NCBI RefSeq assembly: GCF_010093305.1
Contig: NZ_PDWS01000013.1
Coordinates: 59,294 to 123,293 of the forward strand
From: Pseudoxanthomonas sacheonensis
GTDB lineage: Bacteria; Pseudomonadota; Gammaproteobacteria; Xanthomonadales; Xanthomonadaceae
DNA length: 64,000 bases
Direction: 5' to 3'
Shown: piece after piece, positions 51,686 through 61,087 of the stretch
Numbering within the stretch: position 1 is the stretch's first letter
Layout: each line of letters begins with the position of its first letter
Made by a program: the position numbers and the translations under genes
The notes under the pieces: model-generated
Told to the model about the DNA's origin: nothing
The model's input: only the letters and a program-made list of their open reading frames with translations
Databases searched by the model: none

Positions 51686-52789
51686 ATGCTGTTTGGAAAG
51701 TACCGTGCCGCCGTGACCCTCGCCGCTTTACTGACGCTTCCCTGCTTTGGAGCCGCTGCGACCCCCTTGGACGAAGCGAACGAGCGGGCTATGCAATCGA
51801 TACAGCAGACGATGAAAGAGCAACGCATACCGGGTCTGCAGATCGCAGTCATCAAGGACGATCAGGTTGTGTTATCTCAAAGCTATGGCTTGGCCAACGT
51901 GGAGAACCACGTGCCTGCCACAAGAACAACTCTGTTTCCCATCAATTCCGCAACAAAGTCGTTTACGGGCGTCGCCATGATGCAGTTGGCCGAAGCCGGG
52001 CTCGTCGATCTGGATGCCCCTGTCTCCGATTATCTGGATGGGTTGCCTGAAGCTTGGCAAAGTATCCGTGTCCGTCAACTGCTGGCGCACACCTCAGGGC
52101 TTCCGGATATCCTCGACCAGAAAGGCCTGATCGGAGGAGGCTCCGAACAAGATGCGTGGAAGGCAGTAAAGCTGCTGCCCATGGATGCGCCCACTGGCGA
52201 TAGGTTCGCATACAACCAAACCAACTATGTGTTGCTGTTACAGATCATAGTCAAACAAACCAAAATGCCTTATGAGAAATACGTAGCAGAACGTCAATTC
52301 GCAGCCGCCGGCATGCGCTCGTCAACGTTCGGCGACAGCTATGACCTGATTGCCAACGCGGCTACGATGTACAGCTACTTCCCACGCAAAACCGATGCGC
52401 AGGGCGACGACGAGCGTTTGTCCCATTGGTTCTACGACATACCTCCTGGTCTTTGGGCGGGCGGTGGAATCCTGACCACGGCCGATGAAGTCGCGCATTG
52501 GATGATCGCGTTGTCGAGTGGTCGGCTGATCAATGCGGCCAATGTCCGGAATATGTGGACGCCAGAAAAACTGAACAGCGGCGCCGACGGAAGTTGGGCC
52601 GCTGGATGGTCGGTTTTGGAGACTTCGCCGCACCTGCAAGTGGCGGGTATGGGGGGCGCCCGCGCCGCATTCGTGGTTTATCCCGATGATCGACTGGCCA
52701 TCATTGTGTTGACCAACCTCGTTGGCGCGAATCCACAGAACTTCATTCCGAAGATAGCCGAGTTCTATAAGCCATTGCAGGCCCGGTAG
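51686..52789 (+). CDS. Exported serine hydrolase, beta-lactamase class C family
   Basis: 367 residues from ATG 51686 (GAGGAAG upstream; signal AAVTLAALLTLPCFGAAA). Class C / PBP-like motifs: SxxK in NSATKSFTGVAM and YxN-type in FAYNQTNYVLL; a KTG-like triad residue is replaced near VAGMGGARAAF (HxG-type). GC content is visibly lower than in flanking genes, and it lies directly before a truncated M20 gene, suggesting recent insertion. Substrate unknown. Confidence 0.85.
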   Translation: MLFGKYRAAVTLAALLTLPCFGAAATPLDEANERAMQSIQQTMKEQRIPGLQIAVIKDDQVVLSQSYGLANVENHVPATRTTLFPINSATKSFTGVAMMQLAEAGLVDLDAPVSDYLDGLPEAWQSIRVRQLLAHTSGLPDILDQKGLIGGGSEQDAWKAVKLLPMDAPTGDRFAYNQTNYVLLLQIIVKQTKMPYEKYVAERQFAAAGMRSSTFGDSYDLIANAATMYSYFPRKTDAQGDDERLSHWFYDIPPGLWAGGGILTTADEVAHWMIALSSGRLINAANVRNMWTPEKLNSGADGSWAAGWSVLETSPHLQVAGMGGARAAFVVYPDDRLAIIVLTNLVGANPQNFIPKIAEFYKPLQAR

Positions 52790-52805
52790 AAACCAATCCG
52801 GGCGA

Positions 52806-53600
52806 CACACCTTCCCCAAACCCGACTACGCGTTGGCATTCCATGTCGATGCCGAGTCGCCGACTGGCACGATCGTCGCCGATCCGGGCATCGTCGGCTC
52901 GTCCTCGGACAGCATCGACATCACCATCCACGGCGTCGGCGCACACGGCGCGTACCCGCACCAGGGCAAGGATCCGATCGTGATGGGCGCGGAAATCGTG
53001 CTGGCCTTGCAGACCCTGGTGAGCCGCGAGATCTCGCCGCTGTCGCCGGGCGTGGTGACGGTCGGCGCGTTCCATGCCGGGTCCAAGCACAACATCATCT
53101 CCGACCGCGCGGACCTGCAGCTGACGGTGCGCACCGACGATGAAGCGGTGCGCAAAGTGCTGCTGGACGGCATCAAACGGATCGCGCAGAACGTAGGCCG
53201 CATGAATGGCTTGCCGGAAGATAAGCTGCCGGAAGTGAAGCTGTCGGTCGAATCGACGCCCGTCACGCTAAACGATGCCGCGCTCACCGCGCGCCTGCGC
53301 ACGGTCTTCGCCCAGGCCTTCGGCACCGCGGTTTTGAAATCGCCGCCGCGTACCGGCATGGGAGCCGAAGACTTCGCGTATTTCGTGCAGCCCGAACTCG
53401 GCGTGCCGGGTTTCTATTTCAACGTCGGCGGCACTCCGCAACCAGCCTTCGACGCCGCCAAGGCCGGCGGACCGCCGGTCTCCGGGCACCACTCGCCGTT
53501 GTTCAAGATCGATCCCGAACCGTCCGTGCGCCTGGGTACCGAAGCGATGACCGTGGCAGTGCTGGATTTGCTGAAGCCGACGGCGGCGGCGAAACCGTAA
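52806..53600 (+). pseudogene. 5'-truncated M20 amidohydrolase
   Basis: The frame is homologous to M20D amidohydrolases only from about the middle (FPKPDYALAFHVDAESPTG) to the C-terminus (GMGAEDFAYFVQPELGVPGF, then GGPPVSGHHSPLF). The N-terminal half with the first metal ligands is missing and there is no ATG; the first possible start is a TTG at 52833. The gene was truncated, probably by the sequence carrying the preceding hydrolase. A product would lack an active site. Confidence 0.8.
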
Positions 53601-53658
53601 ACCCGCCTTACGCGGGCTGTTGCATACACCGCAGCCCGGCCAGGAATAGGAGTCCGCC

Positions 53659-53727
53659 ATGGCAAAGCGTCCTCGTTCCACTATCCATGATTTCGATCGG
53701 GCGGTATTGCGCCTGTTCGACCAATAA
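53659..53727 (+). pseudogene. 5' fragment of a dienelactone hydrolase gene
   Basis: ATG 53659 (AGG upstream) begins AKRPRSTIHDFDRAVLRLFD and stops after 22 codons. HDFDxxVLxLFDQ is the usual N-terminus of DLH-family hydrolases with a signal-like continuation, which is absent here. It is probably the remnant of a gene deleted at its 3' side. Confidence 0.5.
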
Positions 53728-53823
53728 TTGCGGACCCGATTGGCATAGCGGAAAACGCGAGCGGAGCGTCTTTCCCGACTCCGCCGGCATCCGCTCAATC
53801 GACTGGTTGGGTCTGCATTCCCG

Positions 53824-54792
53824 CTACGGAATCAACAGTACCTTGCCGGCGCTGCCCCGGCCTTCGAGCAGCGCGTGCGCTTGGGCGCCCTCGCGCAGCG
53901 GGATATGCGCGGCGACGCTCACGCGCAACTGCCCCGCGTGCACCGCTTCGAAGAGCCTGTCGGCGCGCTGCTGGCGCTCTTGTGCGGTAGTCAGAACGTT
54001 CCACAGATCGCCGCCCACCAGGGTCAGCGAACGGTCCATCAGCACGCGTGGATCGACGGGATCCGGATCGCCAGCCGCCATGCCGTAGAACACCGCCGTG
54101 CCACCGGTACGCGCCAGGGCCAGACTGTCGCCGAGCGTGCGCCCGATGGAGTCGTAGACCACGTCGACCCCATCCGGCGCCACTGCGCGTACGCGCCCGG
54201 CCCAGCCCAGGCCCGAATCCAAAGCATGGCGGGCGCCAGCGGCGAGCGCAGATCGGCGTTTGTCCTCGGACGAGGCGAGCGCGATCACGTTCGCCCCTTT
54301 CGCGGTCGCCAACTGCACCAGCAACTGGCCGACGCCGCCGCCAGCCGCATGCACCAGCAAGGTCTCGCCAGCCCGCACGGCGTGGCTGTCCTCGAGCAGG
54401 AACTGCGCGGTGAGGCCTTGCAGCAGCAATGCGGCCGCCGTTTCGAAATCGATGTCGTCAGGCAACGCGATCAGCCGGTCCAGCGGTACCGCCACCAGCT
54501 CTGCGTTGGCGAAGGCGCTGTCGGCGAAGGCGACACGCCGACCGATGGCGAACGCGCCGCCAGCATCCTGCGGATGGATCGCGACGATTTCTCCGGCGGC
54601 CTCGTACCCGGCGATCCATGGTGGCGATCCGGCCAGATGGTAACGGCCTTGACGGCGATAGACGTCGGCGAAATTGAGGCCGATCGCACGAGTGCGCACC
54701 ACGACTACACCAGGTGCGGGTTGCGGATCGGGCAGGGTCGTCCATTCCAGGACTTCGGGACCGCCGAAGCGGGAAAAGGTCAGCGCGTGCAT
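53824..54792 (-). CDS. NADPH:quinone oxidoreductase (MDR family)
   Basis: 322 residues from ATG 54792, the normal length. Quinone oxidoreductase features: N-terminal HALTFSRFGGPEVLEW, IGLNFADVYRRQGRYHL, PPWIAGYEAAGEIVAI, and cofactor motif VHAAGGGVGQLLVQLA. No zinc ligands. Cytoplasmic, NADPH-dependent. Stand-alone gene. Confidence 0.92.
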   Translation of the reverse strand: MHALTFSRFGGPEVLEWTTLPDPQPAPGVVVVRTRAIGLNFADVYRRQGRYHLAGSPPWIAGYEAAGEIVAIHPQDAGGAFAIGRRVAFADSAFANAELVAVPLDRLIALPDDIDFETAAALLLQGLTAQFLLEDSHAVRAGETLLVHAAGGGVGQLLVQLATAKGANVIALASSEDKRRSALAAGARHALDSGLGWAGRVRAVAPDGVDVVYDSIGRTLGDSLALARTGGTAVFYGMAAGDPDPVDPRVLMDRSLTLVGGDLWNVLTTAQERQQRADRLFEAVHAGQLRVSVAAHIPLREGAQAHALLEGRGSAGKVLLIP

Positions 54793-55137
54793 GGCTTCAT
54801 GCTCGCGCAAGATGAGACCTTGAGCAAGCAAAAAACAGGATCGCTGCGATCGCGATCGCCGCTGCCGCATCATGAAAGCGATAAGCCATCCCGGCGCATG
54901 TCGTGAAAGCTTGGAGAAAACGGGTCTGCAAGGAAGGAAATGCGTTGTCGATGGAATTCGCTAATGTCATTCCAATCACAGAATCGGCCGCATCCGTGCT
55001 CAAACAACCGGTTCGCTGCGCGTCGCGGCCTTTCAGAACTCGAAAGAAAGCGGGATCGATATCGTCAATGTTCAAACCCGCGGATTCCGTAGTGCGTGCG
55101 TTGCAGAGCTACGGCAAGGGTCGCGGCGACAAGCGGA
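54793..55137. other. Intergenic, no gene recognised
   Basis: About 345 bp. One open frame on each strand, but neither has a ribosome site or family resemblance. Promoter of the quinone oxidoreductase gene is expected at its left end. Confidence 0.5.
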
Positions 55138-55527
55138 TCAGACCAGCACTTGCCGGGTGCGTGCCAGGAATTGGTGGATCTCTTGTTCGGTGCGTCTGTC
55201 GATCATGTACACCGGCCGCCTGCCGTTGGGGCAGAGCAGGCTGGGCGTGGTGCCGAACAACCGGCAGATGAGGGGGCGCTCGCTGTAGACCTCGCAGCCA
55301 TGCTCGCCCAGATGCGGGCAACTCAGTTCGGCCAACGCGGCTGCGTGTTCGGCCTCGGTCTTGACCGGAAGCCTGGCCATTTCCTCGGACGAGGCGGTCA
55401 CCGGTCCGCAACAATCGTGGCAACCCACGATGCAGGTGAAACTGGGGATGCGCGCGCGCAATTCGTCCAGCTTGCGATTATTGCTGTCCACGCTGCGCTC
55501 CTCGGGCACGACTGCCGTCAACGGCAT
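55138..55527 (-). CDS. YkgJ-family cysteine cluster protein
   Basis: 129 residues from ATG 55527. Eight-cysteine-type cluster: FTCIVGCHDCCGPVT, LSCPHLGEHGCEVYSERPLI and CRLFGTTPSLLCPNGRR. The family is predicted to bind zinc or an Fe-S cluster; function unknown. The overlapping frame upstream is a shadow of the hydrolase gene. Confidence 0.88.
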   Translation of the reverse strand: MPLTAVVPEERSVDSNNRKLDELRARIPSFTCIVGCHDCCGPVTASSEEMARLPVKTEAEHAAALAELSCPHLGEHGCEVYSERPLICRLFGTTPSLLCPNGRRPVYMIDRRTEQEIHQFLARTRQVLV

Positions 55528-55574
55528 GCTTCTCCGATAGTGTATTGCAAGCCGATGGAATGGACTGCTTCCGC

Positions 55575-56621
55575 TCACAGCTTCGGCAACACTTGTTCCA
55601 TCAGCAGCTTGGCAGTCAGCAGGTGAGGTTGGCGCACGTTGTAGTTGGTGGTGGTGACGACCACCACCAGTCGCTCGTCGGGAAACACCTGCACGCTGTT
55701 GCCGCCCGTGCCGTTCATGGAATACGACTTCCACACCTTGCCGTCCTTGCCCGGGAAACGCATCAGCCACCACAGATAACCGTAGTCCATGTCGTCGTTG
55801 GGCCGCGCATGCGGCGCGATGGAGGCCTGCACCCAGGCGGCGGGTATCAGCTGCTTGCCATTGGCCTTGCCGCCATCCAGGTACAGTTGGCCCAGCGCCA
55901 GCAGATCGCGGCTGCGCAGGCCCAGGCCGCCACCGCCCTGGGGCAGGCCCAACGGCGACAGCTGCCATTCCGGCGCCACGATGCCCAGGGGCGCGAACAA
56001 GCGGCGCTGCGCGTAAGCGTCCAGGCGTTCGCCGACCGCCGACTGGATGACGGCGCCCAGCGTCGTCACACCTGCGGTGCAATAACGGAAGCTGCGGCCG
56101 TACGGAGATTTCTCCGGTGTCGGCATCCACGCGGGGAAACCCTGGATGGGCAGATCCAGATAGAACTGCACCCAGTCTTCGATCAGGTACATGCGCTCCT
56201 CGTTGCCGCGCGAAAACTGGTTTTCGTCGTCGCATTCCAGCCGTGAAGACATGGTCAGCAGGTCTTCGACCGTGATCTGCGCCTTGCGTGGATCGCTGTT
56301 CTGGATCGCATGCTGAGGATGCAGATAGGGCAGCACCGGCGCCTGCGCCCCGGGCAGCTTGCCGTCGGCTATCGCCAGCCCCGCCAGCATGCCGGTGACG
56401 GTCTTGGTCGCCGAACGCGTATTGCGCCGGGCTTCGGCGCCGTCCTTGTCGAAATAGCGTTCGTACACCAGTTTTCCGTTCTGAGCGATCAGCACACTGG
56501 TGATCTGCTGGTAGTCGCCGGCCTCCACCGCATGCGCCAGGCCGTCGAAACGCGCGTCTTCGGCGCTCGCAATGGAAGGTAGCGAAAGAGAGATCAGCAG
56601 TACGGTTGCGGAAAGACGCAT
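55575..56621 (-). CDS. Exported serine hydrolase, beta-lactamase class C family
   Basis: 348 residues from ATG 56621 ([20 protein letters not shown] signal; ATG 56633 is also possible). SxxK in [13 protein letters not shown]; the second motif position reads [14 protein letters not shown] instead of the usual YxN. The C-terminus has [19 protein letters not shown], a HxG-like replacement. Probably an esterase or peptidase-like enzyme of the periplasm. It is immediately upstream (48 bp) of the YkgJ gene. Confidence 0.87.
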   Translation of the reverse strand: MRLSATVLLISLSLPSIASAEDARFDGLAHAVEAGDYQQITSVLIAQNGKLVYERYFDKDGAEARRNTRSATKTVTGMLAGLAIADGKLPGAQAPVLPYLHPQHAIQNSDPRKAQITVEDLLTMSSRLECDDENQFSRGNEERMYLIEDWVQFYLDLPIQGFPAWMPTPEKSPYGRSFRYCTAGVTTLGAVIQSAVGERLDAYAQRRLFAPLGIVAPEWQLSPLGLPQGGGGLGLRSRDLLALGQLYLDGGKANGKQLIPAAWVQASIAPHARPNDDMDYGYLWWLMRFPGKDGKVWKSYSMNGTGGNSVQVFPDERLVVVVTTTNYNVRQPHLLTAKLLMEQVLPKL

Positions 56622-56699
56622 GGGGGACTCCATCGATGAAGCAGATACCGTATCAAGCCGCAGGCCGGGCGGCTTGTACGTACGGAACCACGGCGCGAT

Positions 56700-57518
56700 T
56701 CAACCCAGGGCGCGGTACTGCGAAGGCGTCACTCGATGGGCGCGCCGGAAGACGTGGGTGAAATGCGCCTGGTCGACGAAACCGCAACTCGCGGCGACCT
56801 CGGCGACCGAGAGTCCGGTGTCGCCCAGCAGGTCGATCGCGCGGTCCATGCGGCATCGGCGCAGATAAGTCCCCGGCGAGCATCCGTAGTGTCTTCGGAA
56901 CGCACGGGCCAGGTAGACCGGATGCACATCGGCCTGGTGCGCCAGCTCCGCCAGTCCGGGAGTGCGCCGCCATTCGTCGGCGAGCATGTCGCGGACGCGC
57001 CGCAGCCATGCCGGGCCGCTGCGCGATGCGGCCTGCGCTACTTCCGCGGCGGCATCCAGCAACTCCTCGAATCCGCTTTCCACCGACAGCGTCGAGGCCG
57101 TATCCCAGGCCCGCAGCTCCCGCCACAGGCAGGCCGCGCGCACCAGGGTGGAGCCGGGCAGTTTCACCGCCGATGCCGGCAAAGGACGCCGAAGCTGCGC
57201 CTGCCGCCATACGGCCGCGGGAACCGACACGGTGAAGAAAAGACCATCGAGGCCCCGGAAACGATCGCGATGCGTGGTGCCCGGCGGATTCAGCACCAGC
57301 GCGCGCTTGCTGCAGACAAGCGGCATGCCCTGCGCGCTGCTGAGATAGTTGCCCTGCAGCAACAACAGGAAATGGGCGTCTTCGTGCGTGTGCTCGTGCA
57401 CATCGTGCTCGGGCACGGTGGGCCGCAATTCGGCGAGCGCCAGCGCACCGACTTCGCGCTGCGCGCGATAGTCTCCCAGGAAACGTCCGTAAGCGAAGGC
57501 GGGTGAGGGAGTCGACAC
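56700..57518 (-). CDS. AraC-family transcriptional regulator
   Basis: 272 residues. N-terminal cupin sensor (HEHTHEDAHFLLLLQGNYLS with His pairs that could bind metal or ligand) and C-terminal AraC double helix-turn-helix (PGLAELAHQADVHPVYLARA ... VAASCGFVDQAHFTHVFRRA). It ends 78 bp before the start of the serine hydrolase gene on the same strand, a possible target. Confidence 0.9.
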   Translation of the reverse strand: MSTPSPAFAYGRFLGDYRAQREVGALALAELRPTVPEHDVHEHTHEDAHFLLLLQGNYLSSAQGMPLVCSKRALVLNPPGTTHRDRFRGLDGLFFTVSVPAAVWRQAQLRRPLPASAVKLPGSTLVRAACLWRELRAWDTASTLSVESGFEELLDAAAEVAQAASRSGPAWLRRVRDMLADEWRRTPGLAELAHQADVHPVYLARAFRRHYGCSPGTYLRRCRMDRAIDLLGDTGLSVAEVAASCGFVDQAHFTHVFRRAHRVTPSQYRALG

Positions 57519-57649
57519 GATAGGACGAGTATCGGCAAGCCGTCCTGGCCGGCACAGTGCCCTTGGTCATCGTCCGAAGCCCGGCATTCCCTTCCCACTG
57601 TTCCTGCGATTGACTATGGTGCGTCCTCGCTCCTTACCTGCAGGACCGC

Positions 57650-59749
57650 ATGAGCCGTAAACCCTGGCTGTGGGCCGTGGCGTTTTTGATCGCCGCTGCA
57701 TTGGCCGCCACGTTCTTTTTCGCACCGGAAACTCCCGATTCCTCCGTAGCGCCTGCGACGCCGTTCGGCTGGACCGCGCAACTACGGCTCGCGGCGGGCG
57801 ATGGCGTGCGCGGAATGCGCAACGGGCCGGTCGCGCAAGCGCGTTTCGACGATCCCTATGGCGTGGCGGTAGCGGCAGACGGCACGTTGTACCTGGCCGA
57901 TGCCGGCGACAACAACCGCATCCGCAGGATCGGTACCGACGGTACGGTCACTACTCTGGCGGGCTTCAGCGAAGGATTCGCCGATGGCGAGGGCACCGCG
58001 GCGCGGTTGAATACGCCTTCCGGTCTGGCGCTGGACGGCGCGGGCAACCTGTATGTCGCCGATACCGGCAACCACGCCATCCGCAGGATCACGCCGCTGG
58101 GCATGGTCAGCACCGTGGCCGGCACCGGCGTGGCGGGACTCCGCGATGGCGCAGGCGCACAGGCGCAGTTCAACGGCCCCATCGGCGTGGCGGTGGATGC
58201 GCACGGCAATGTCTATGTCGCCGACACCTACAACGACCGTATCCGCAAGATCGATGCGCAAGGACAGGTCAGCACGCTGGCCGGCGGCGAGCGGCCGGGC
58301 AACCTGGATGGCGTGGGCGCTGCAGCCCGTTTCGATACGCCCACTGCATTGGCGGTGGACGCGCAGGGCATCGTCTGGGTCGCCGACACCCGCAACAACG
58401 CCATCCGCCGCGTCGCGCCCGATGGTACGGTCACTACGCCTTACTACGCCGGACAGGATGCAGCAGTGCGCGCGCTGCACCGGCCGATGAGCCTGGCGCT
58501 GACCCATGACGGTCTGCTCTACGTGGGCGAAATGTCGTGGGGACGGGTGATCCAGCTTTCCCGCGATGGCCGGCCGCATGTGCTGACCGGCGCTACCCAG
58601 GCGCAGCGGCTCTCGCGCCCGGCGGGGCTGGCCCTGGATGCCAGGGGCGCGCTGCTGGTCGCCGACGCCGGCAGCCGGCGCCTTCACCGTATCGTGCCGG
58701 TCGACGCGGCGACCGCCACGACCTTGCCGACACTCGGTGCGGTAGGTCCGGCCCCGAACGATCCGCTGCCCGCCACCGGCGGACGCTGGCCGTTGCATCC
58801 GCAGGACGGCTGGCACGAAGTGGTCGGCACGCTGGGCGAGGTGCGCGGCAACTACGACAACGAAAGCCGCGACCATCTGCATGGCGGGTTGGACATCCGC
58901 GGCGACGTGGGCGCGCAGGTGCTGGCGATCGCCGACGGCAAGGTCAGCAGTCCGTCCGGCGCCTGGGGATTGGACGAACTGGGCGAAGGCATGGCGATCG
59001 ACGGCCTCAACTACATCCACATGCGGGTGGGGCGCGATGCGCGAGACGAGGTGTCCGATCCCTCGCGCTTCCAGCTGCTGCGCGACGAAGCCGGCGCGCC
59101 CGAACGCATGCGCGTGCTGCGCGGCACGCGTTTCAAGGCGGGCGAGGTGCTGGGCACCATCAACCGCATGGCGCATGTGCATCTCAGTGTGGGCGCGAGC
59201 GGCTACGAGCGCAATGCGGTGGCGCTGGGTTTCATCGGCTATGCCGACCACTACGCCCCGCGTATCGATGGCATCGAACTGCTCGACGCCAGCGAACAAC
59301 CGCTGGCCAAGCGCGCCGACGGCCGCGTGCTGGTGCCGCGCGGCATGGGCGTGCAGATCGTGGTGGATGCCTGGGACCAGGTGGACAACAACCTGCCCAG
59401 GCGCAGGTTGGGCCTGCATGCGCTGGGCTACCAGCTGCTGCGCGCAGACGGCACGCCTTGGCCGGGTTACGAAACGCCGCGCATGAATATCGAATTCAAC
59501 CGCATGCCCGCCGATCCGGAAGCGGTGAAGGTGGCCTACGCGCCGGGCAGCGGCATCACCGTGCATGGCAGCGCGCAGACGCATTTCAAGTACGTGGTGA
59601 GCAACACCGTGCGCGACGGCCGGCTCGCCACCGGCGTCTGGCGGCCCGATGAATTGCCTGCCGGCGACTACACGCTACGCATCACGGCCGTCGATTACAT
59701 GGGCAATGCGGCCAGCGCCGGCCGCGATCTGAGGATGGCGCTGGAGTAA
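57650..59749 (+). CDS. NHL-repeat protein fused to degenerate M23-like domain
   Basis: 699 residues. An N-terminal TM anchor (PWLWAVAFLIAAALAATFFF) precedes five to six NHL repeats (about 60-360) of the form LALDGAGNLYVADTGNHAIR and RITPLGMVSTVAG, a beta-propeller. From about 395 the sequence resembles M23/LytM metallopeptidases (HLHGGLDIRGDVGAQVLAIA, later HVHLSVG) with the expected HxxxxD and HxH, followed by a beta-sandwich region. The catalytic half may be active or a binding domain. Likely a periplasmic envelope protein; role unknown. Confidence 0.8.
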   Translation: MSRKPWLWAVAFLIAAALAATFFFAPETPDSSVAPATPFGWTAQLRLAAGDGVRGMRNGPVAQARFDDPYGVAVAADGTLYLADAGDNNRIRRIGTDGTVTTLAGFSEGFADGEGTAARLNTPSGLALDGAGNLYVADTGNHAIRRITPLGMVSTVAGTGVAGLRDGAGAQAQFNGPIGVAVDAHGNVYVADTYNDRIRKIDAQGQVSTLAGGERPGNLDGVGAAARFDTPTALAVDAQGIVWVADTRNNAIRRVAPDGTVTTPYYAGQDAAVRALHRPMSLALTHDGLLYVGEMSWGRVIQLSRDGRPHVLTGATQAQRLSRPAGLALDARGALLVADAGSRRLHRIVPVDAATATTLPTLGAVGPAPNDPLPATGGRWPLHPQDGWHEVVGTLGEVRGNYDNESRDHLHGGLDIRGDVGAQVLAIADGKVSSPSGAWGLDELGEGMAIDGLNYIHMRVGRDARDEVSDPSRFQLLRDEAGAPERMRVLRGTRFKAGEVLGTINRMAHVHLSVGASGYERNAVALGFIGYADHYAPRIDGIELLDASEQPLAKRADGRVLVPRGMGVQIVVDAWDQVDNNLPRRRLGLHALGYQLLRADGTPWPGYETPRMNIEFNRMPADPEAVKVAYAPGSGITVHGSAQTHFKYVVSNTVRDGRLATGVWRPDELPAGDYTLRITAVDYMGNAASAGRDLRMALE

Positions 59750-59820
59750 AGGGAGCAGGCGAACGCAACGCCAACGCGGCCTGTCCCGCGATGGAAGGCC
59801 GCGTAACCGTCGGGGTGGCG

Positions 59821-60948
59821 TCACCTTGCTTCTTGGCGCCCGGCGTCTCCTTCCACCGCCAGCGGCCGCACCTGCTCCAGCAGGCTGACCAGGGTCTTGC
59901 CAGGTTCTTCCCACGGCATCATGTGCGCCGAATGTTCGAACCAGACGCCCCGCTTGTATGGCGCTTTCACCTGCCGCAGCCAGCGTTCGGTGGGCGCCGA
60001 GGGGGTCGTGTAGTCGTGCCGGCCCATGAACATCACCACCGGAATCGGAAACTCCTTGACCCCGGTGAAGTCCACCTGCAGGAACTCGTCCAGAAGCCGG
60101 CCCAGGGAAAACACGTTGCCGGCATCGATCGCGCAGCGGTCGCGGTCGCTGTATTCCGGCGACAGGCGCGGCGCGCGGTAGTAGTAGGTCGAATCCTCGC
60201 GGAATGCGGTGAGCCCGCCGTAAAACTGCGGCCATTTGCGCGCGATGACGATGCGCTCACGGGTGATGGGGGTAGTGCCCGGATAGGGCGCGATGGCTTC
60301 CATCTCGCGGATGGCCTCGGCGTTGTCGTGGGCACGCGCCTGCTGCAGGCCGTATTCGAAGCTGATGCGCTCGTTCTCGCGCGTATTGACGACTTGGCCG
60401 ATGCCCACGTAGGCATGGAACAGATCCGGCCGCTTCAGCGCCGCGTGCATGGCTACCACCGTGCCCCAGCTGTGGCCCATCAGGATCAGCTTGCGCTTGC
60501 CGTAGCGCTTGCGCAGATACTCGGCCATCTCGATGGCGTCGTCGACGTAGCGTTGGATATGGATGGTGTCGGCGATGCTGTCCGGCGCCACGCTGTTGTA
60601 AGTCTTGCCGGCGCCACGCTGGTCGTAGTTGACGATGGTGAAGTATTCCTCCAGCGGACGCTGGAACTGCCACTGGCTGGGCATGATGGGGGCCGCCGGC
60701 CCGCCGTGCACGAACAGCACCATCGGATTGCCGCGGTCCTGCCCGCGCACGCTCAGCCATTGGTCGATGCCGCCGATGCGTGCGGCGTAGGTTTCCTGCA
60801 CGCCGCTGGGCGCCACGATCTTTCCCAGGTCGCGGATGATTTCGCGTGCGGGCTCATAGGCGGAGCGGTCGGGGCATGTGTCCTGCGCCTGCGCGCGCGC
60901 AGGCAGCAGTGCGGCCAGCAGGATCAGAGCTGACAGTGGGAACCTCAT
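59821..60948 (-). CDS. Exported alpha/beta hydrolase, proline iminopeptidase-like (S33)
   Basis: 375 residues from ATG 60948 (MRFPLSALILLAALLPARAQ signal). Motifs: oxyanion VLFVHGGPAAP, nucleophile elbow LMGHSWGTVVAMHA, acid in FMGRHDYTTPS and histidine in FEHSAHMMPWEEP. The QRGAGKTYNSVAP segment is typical of proline iminopeptidases. The signal peptide implies periplasmic action on peptides or esters. Confidence 0.9.
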   Translation of the reverse strand: MRFPLSALILLAALLPARAQAQDTCPDRSAYEPAREIIRDLGKIVAPSGVQETYAARIGGIDQWLSVRGQDRGNPMVLFVHGGPAAPIMPSQWQFQRPLEEYFTIVNYDQRGAGKTYNSVAPDSIADTIHIQRYVDDAIEMAEYLRKRYGKRKLILMGHSWGTVVAMHAALKRPDLFHAYVGIGQVVNTRENERISFEYGLQQARAHDNAEAIREMEAIAPYPGTTPITRERIVIARKWPQFYGGLTAFREDSTYYYRAPRLSPEYSDRDRCAIDAGNVFSLGRLLDEFLQVDFTGVKEFPIPVVMFMGRHDYTTPSAPTERWLRQVKAPYKRGVWFEHSAHMMPWEEPGKTLVSLLEQVRPLAVEGDAGRQEAR

Positions 60949-61087
60949 GGGCAATCCTCGTGGGGTGGCGGATGTGGGATTCATTATCGCGGCCTTCCCG
61001 GCGATGGCATGTGCAGATCGTAGTGGTCCCGCGCGGCGAAGCAAAAAACGGGAAGCGCCGAGGTCGGCAGGCTGGCATCATTGCCCC

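Noticed and set aside
54797..55075. 92-residue minus-strand ORF with a hydrophobic C-terminus
   Set aside because: No ribosome site, no family, and overlaps another open frame; most likely chance.
57782..59584. 600-residue ORF antisense to the NHL protein
   Set aside because: His/Arg-rich shadow of the NHL-repeat gene.
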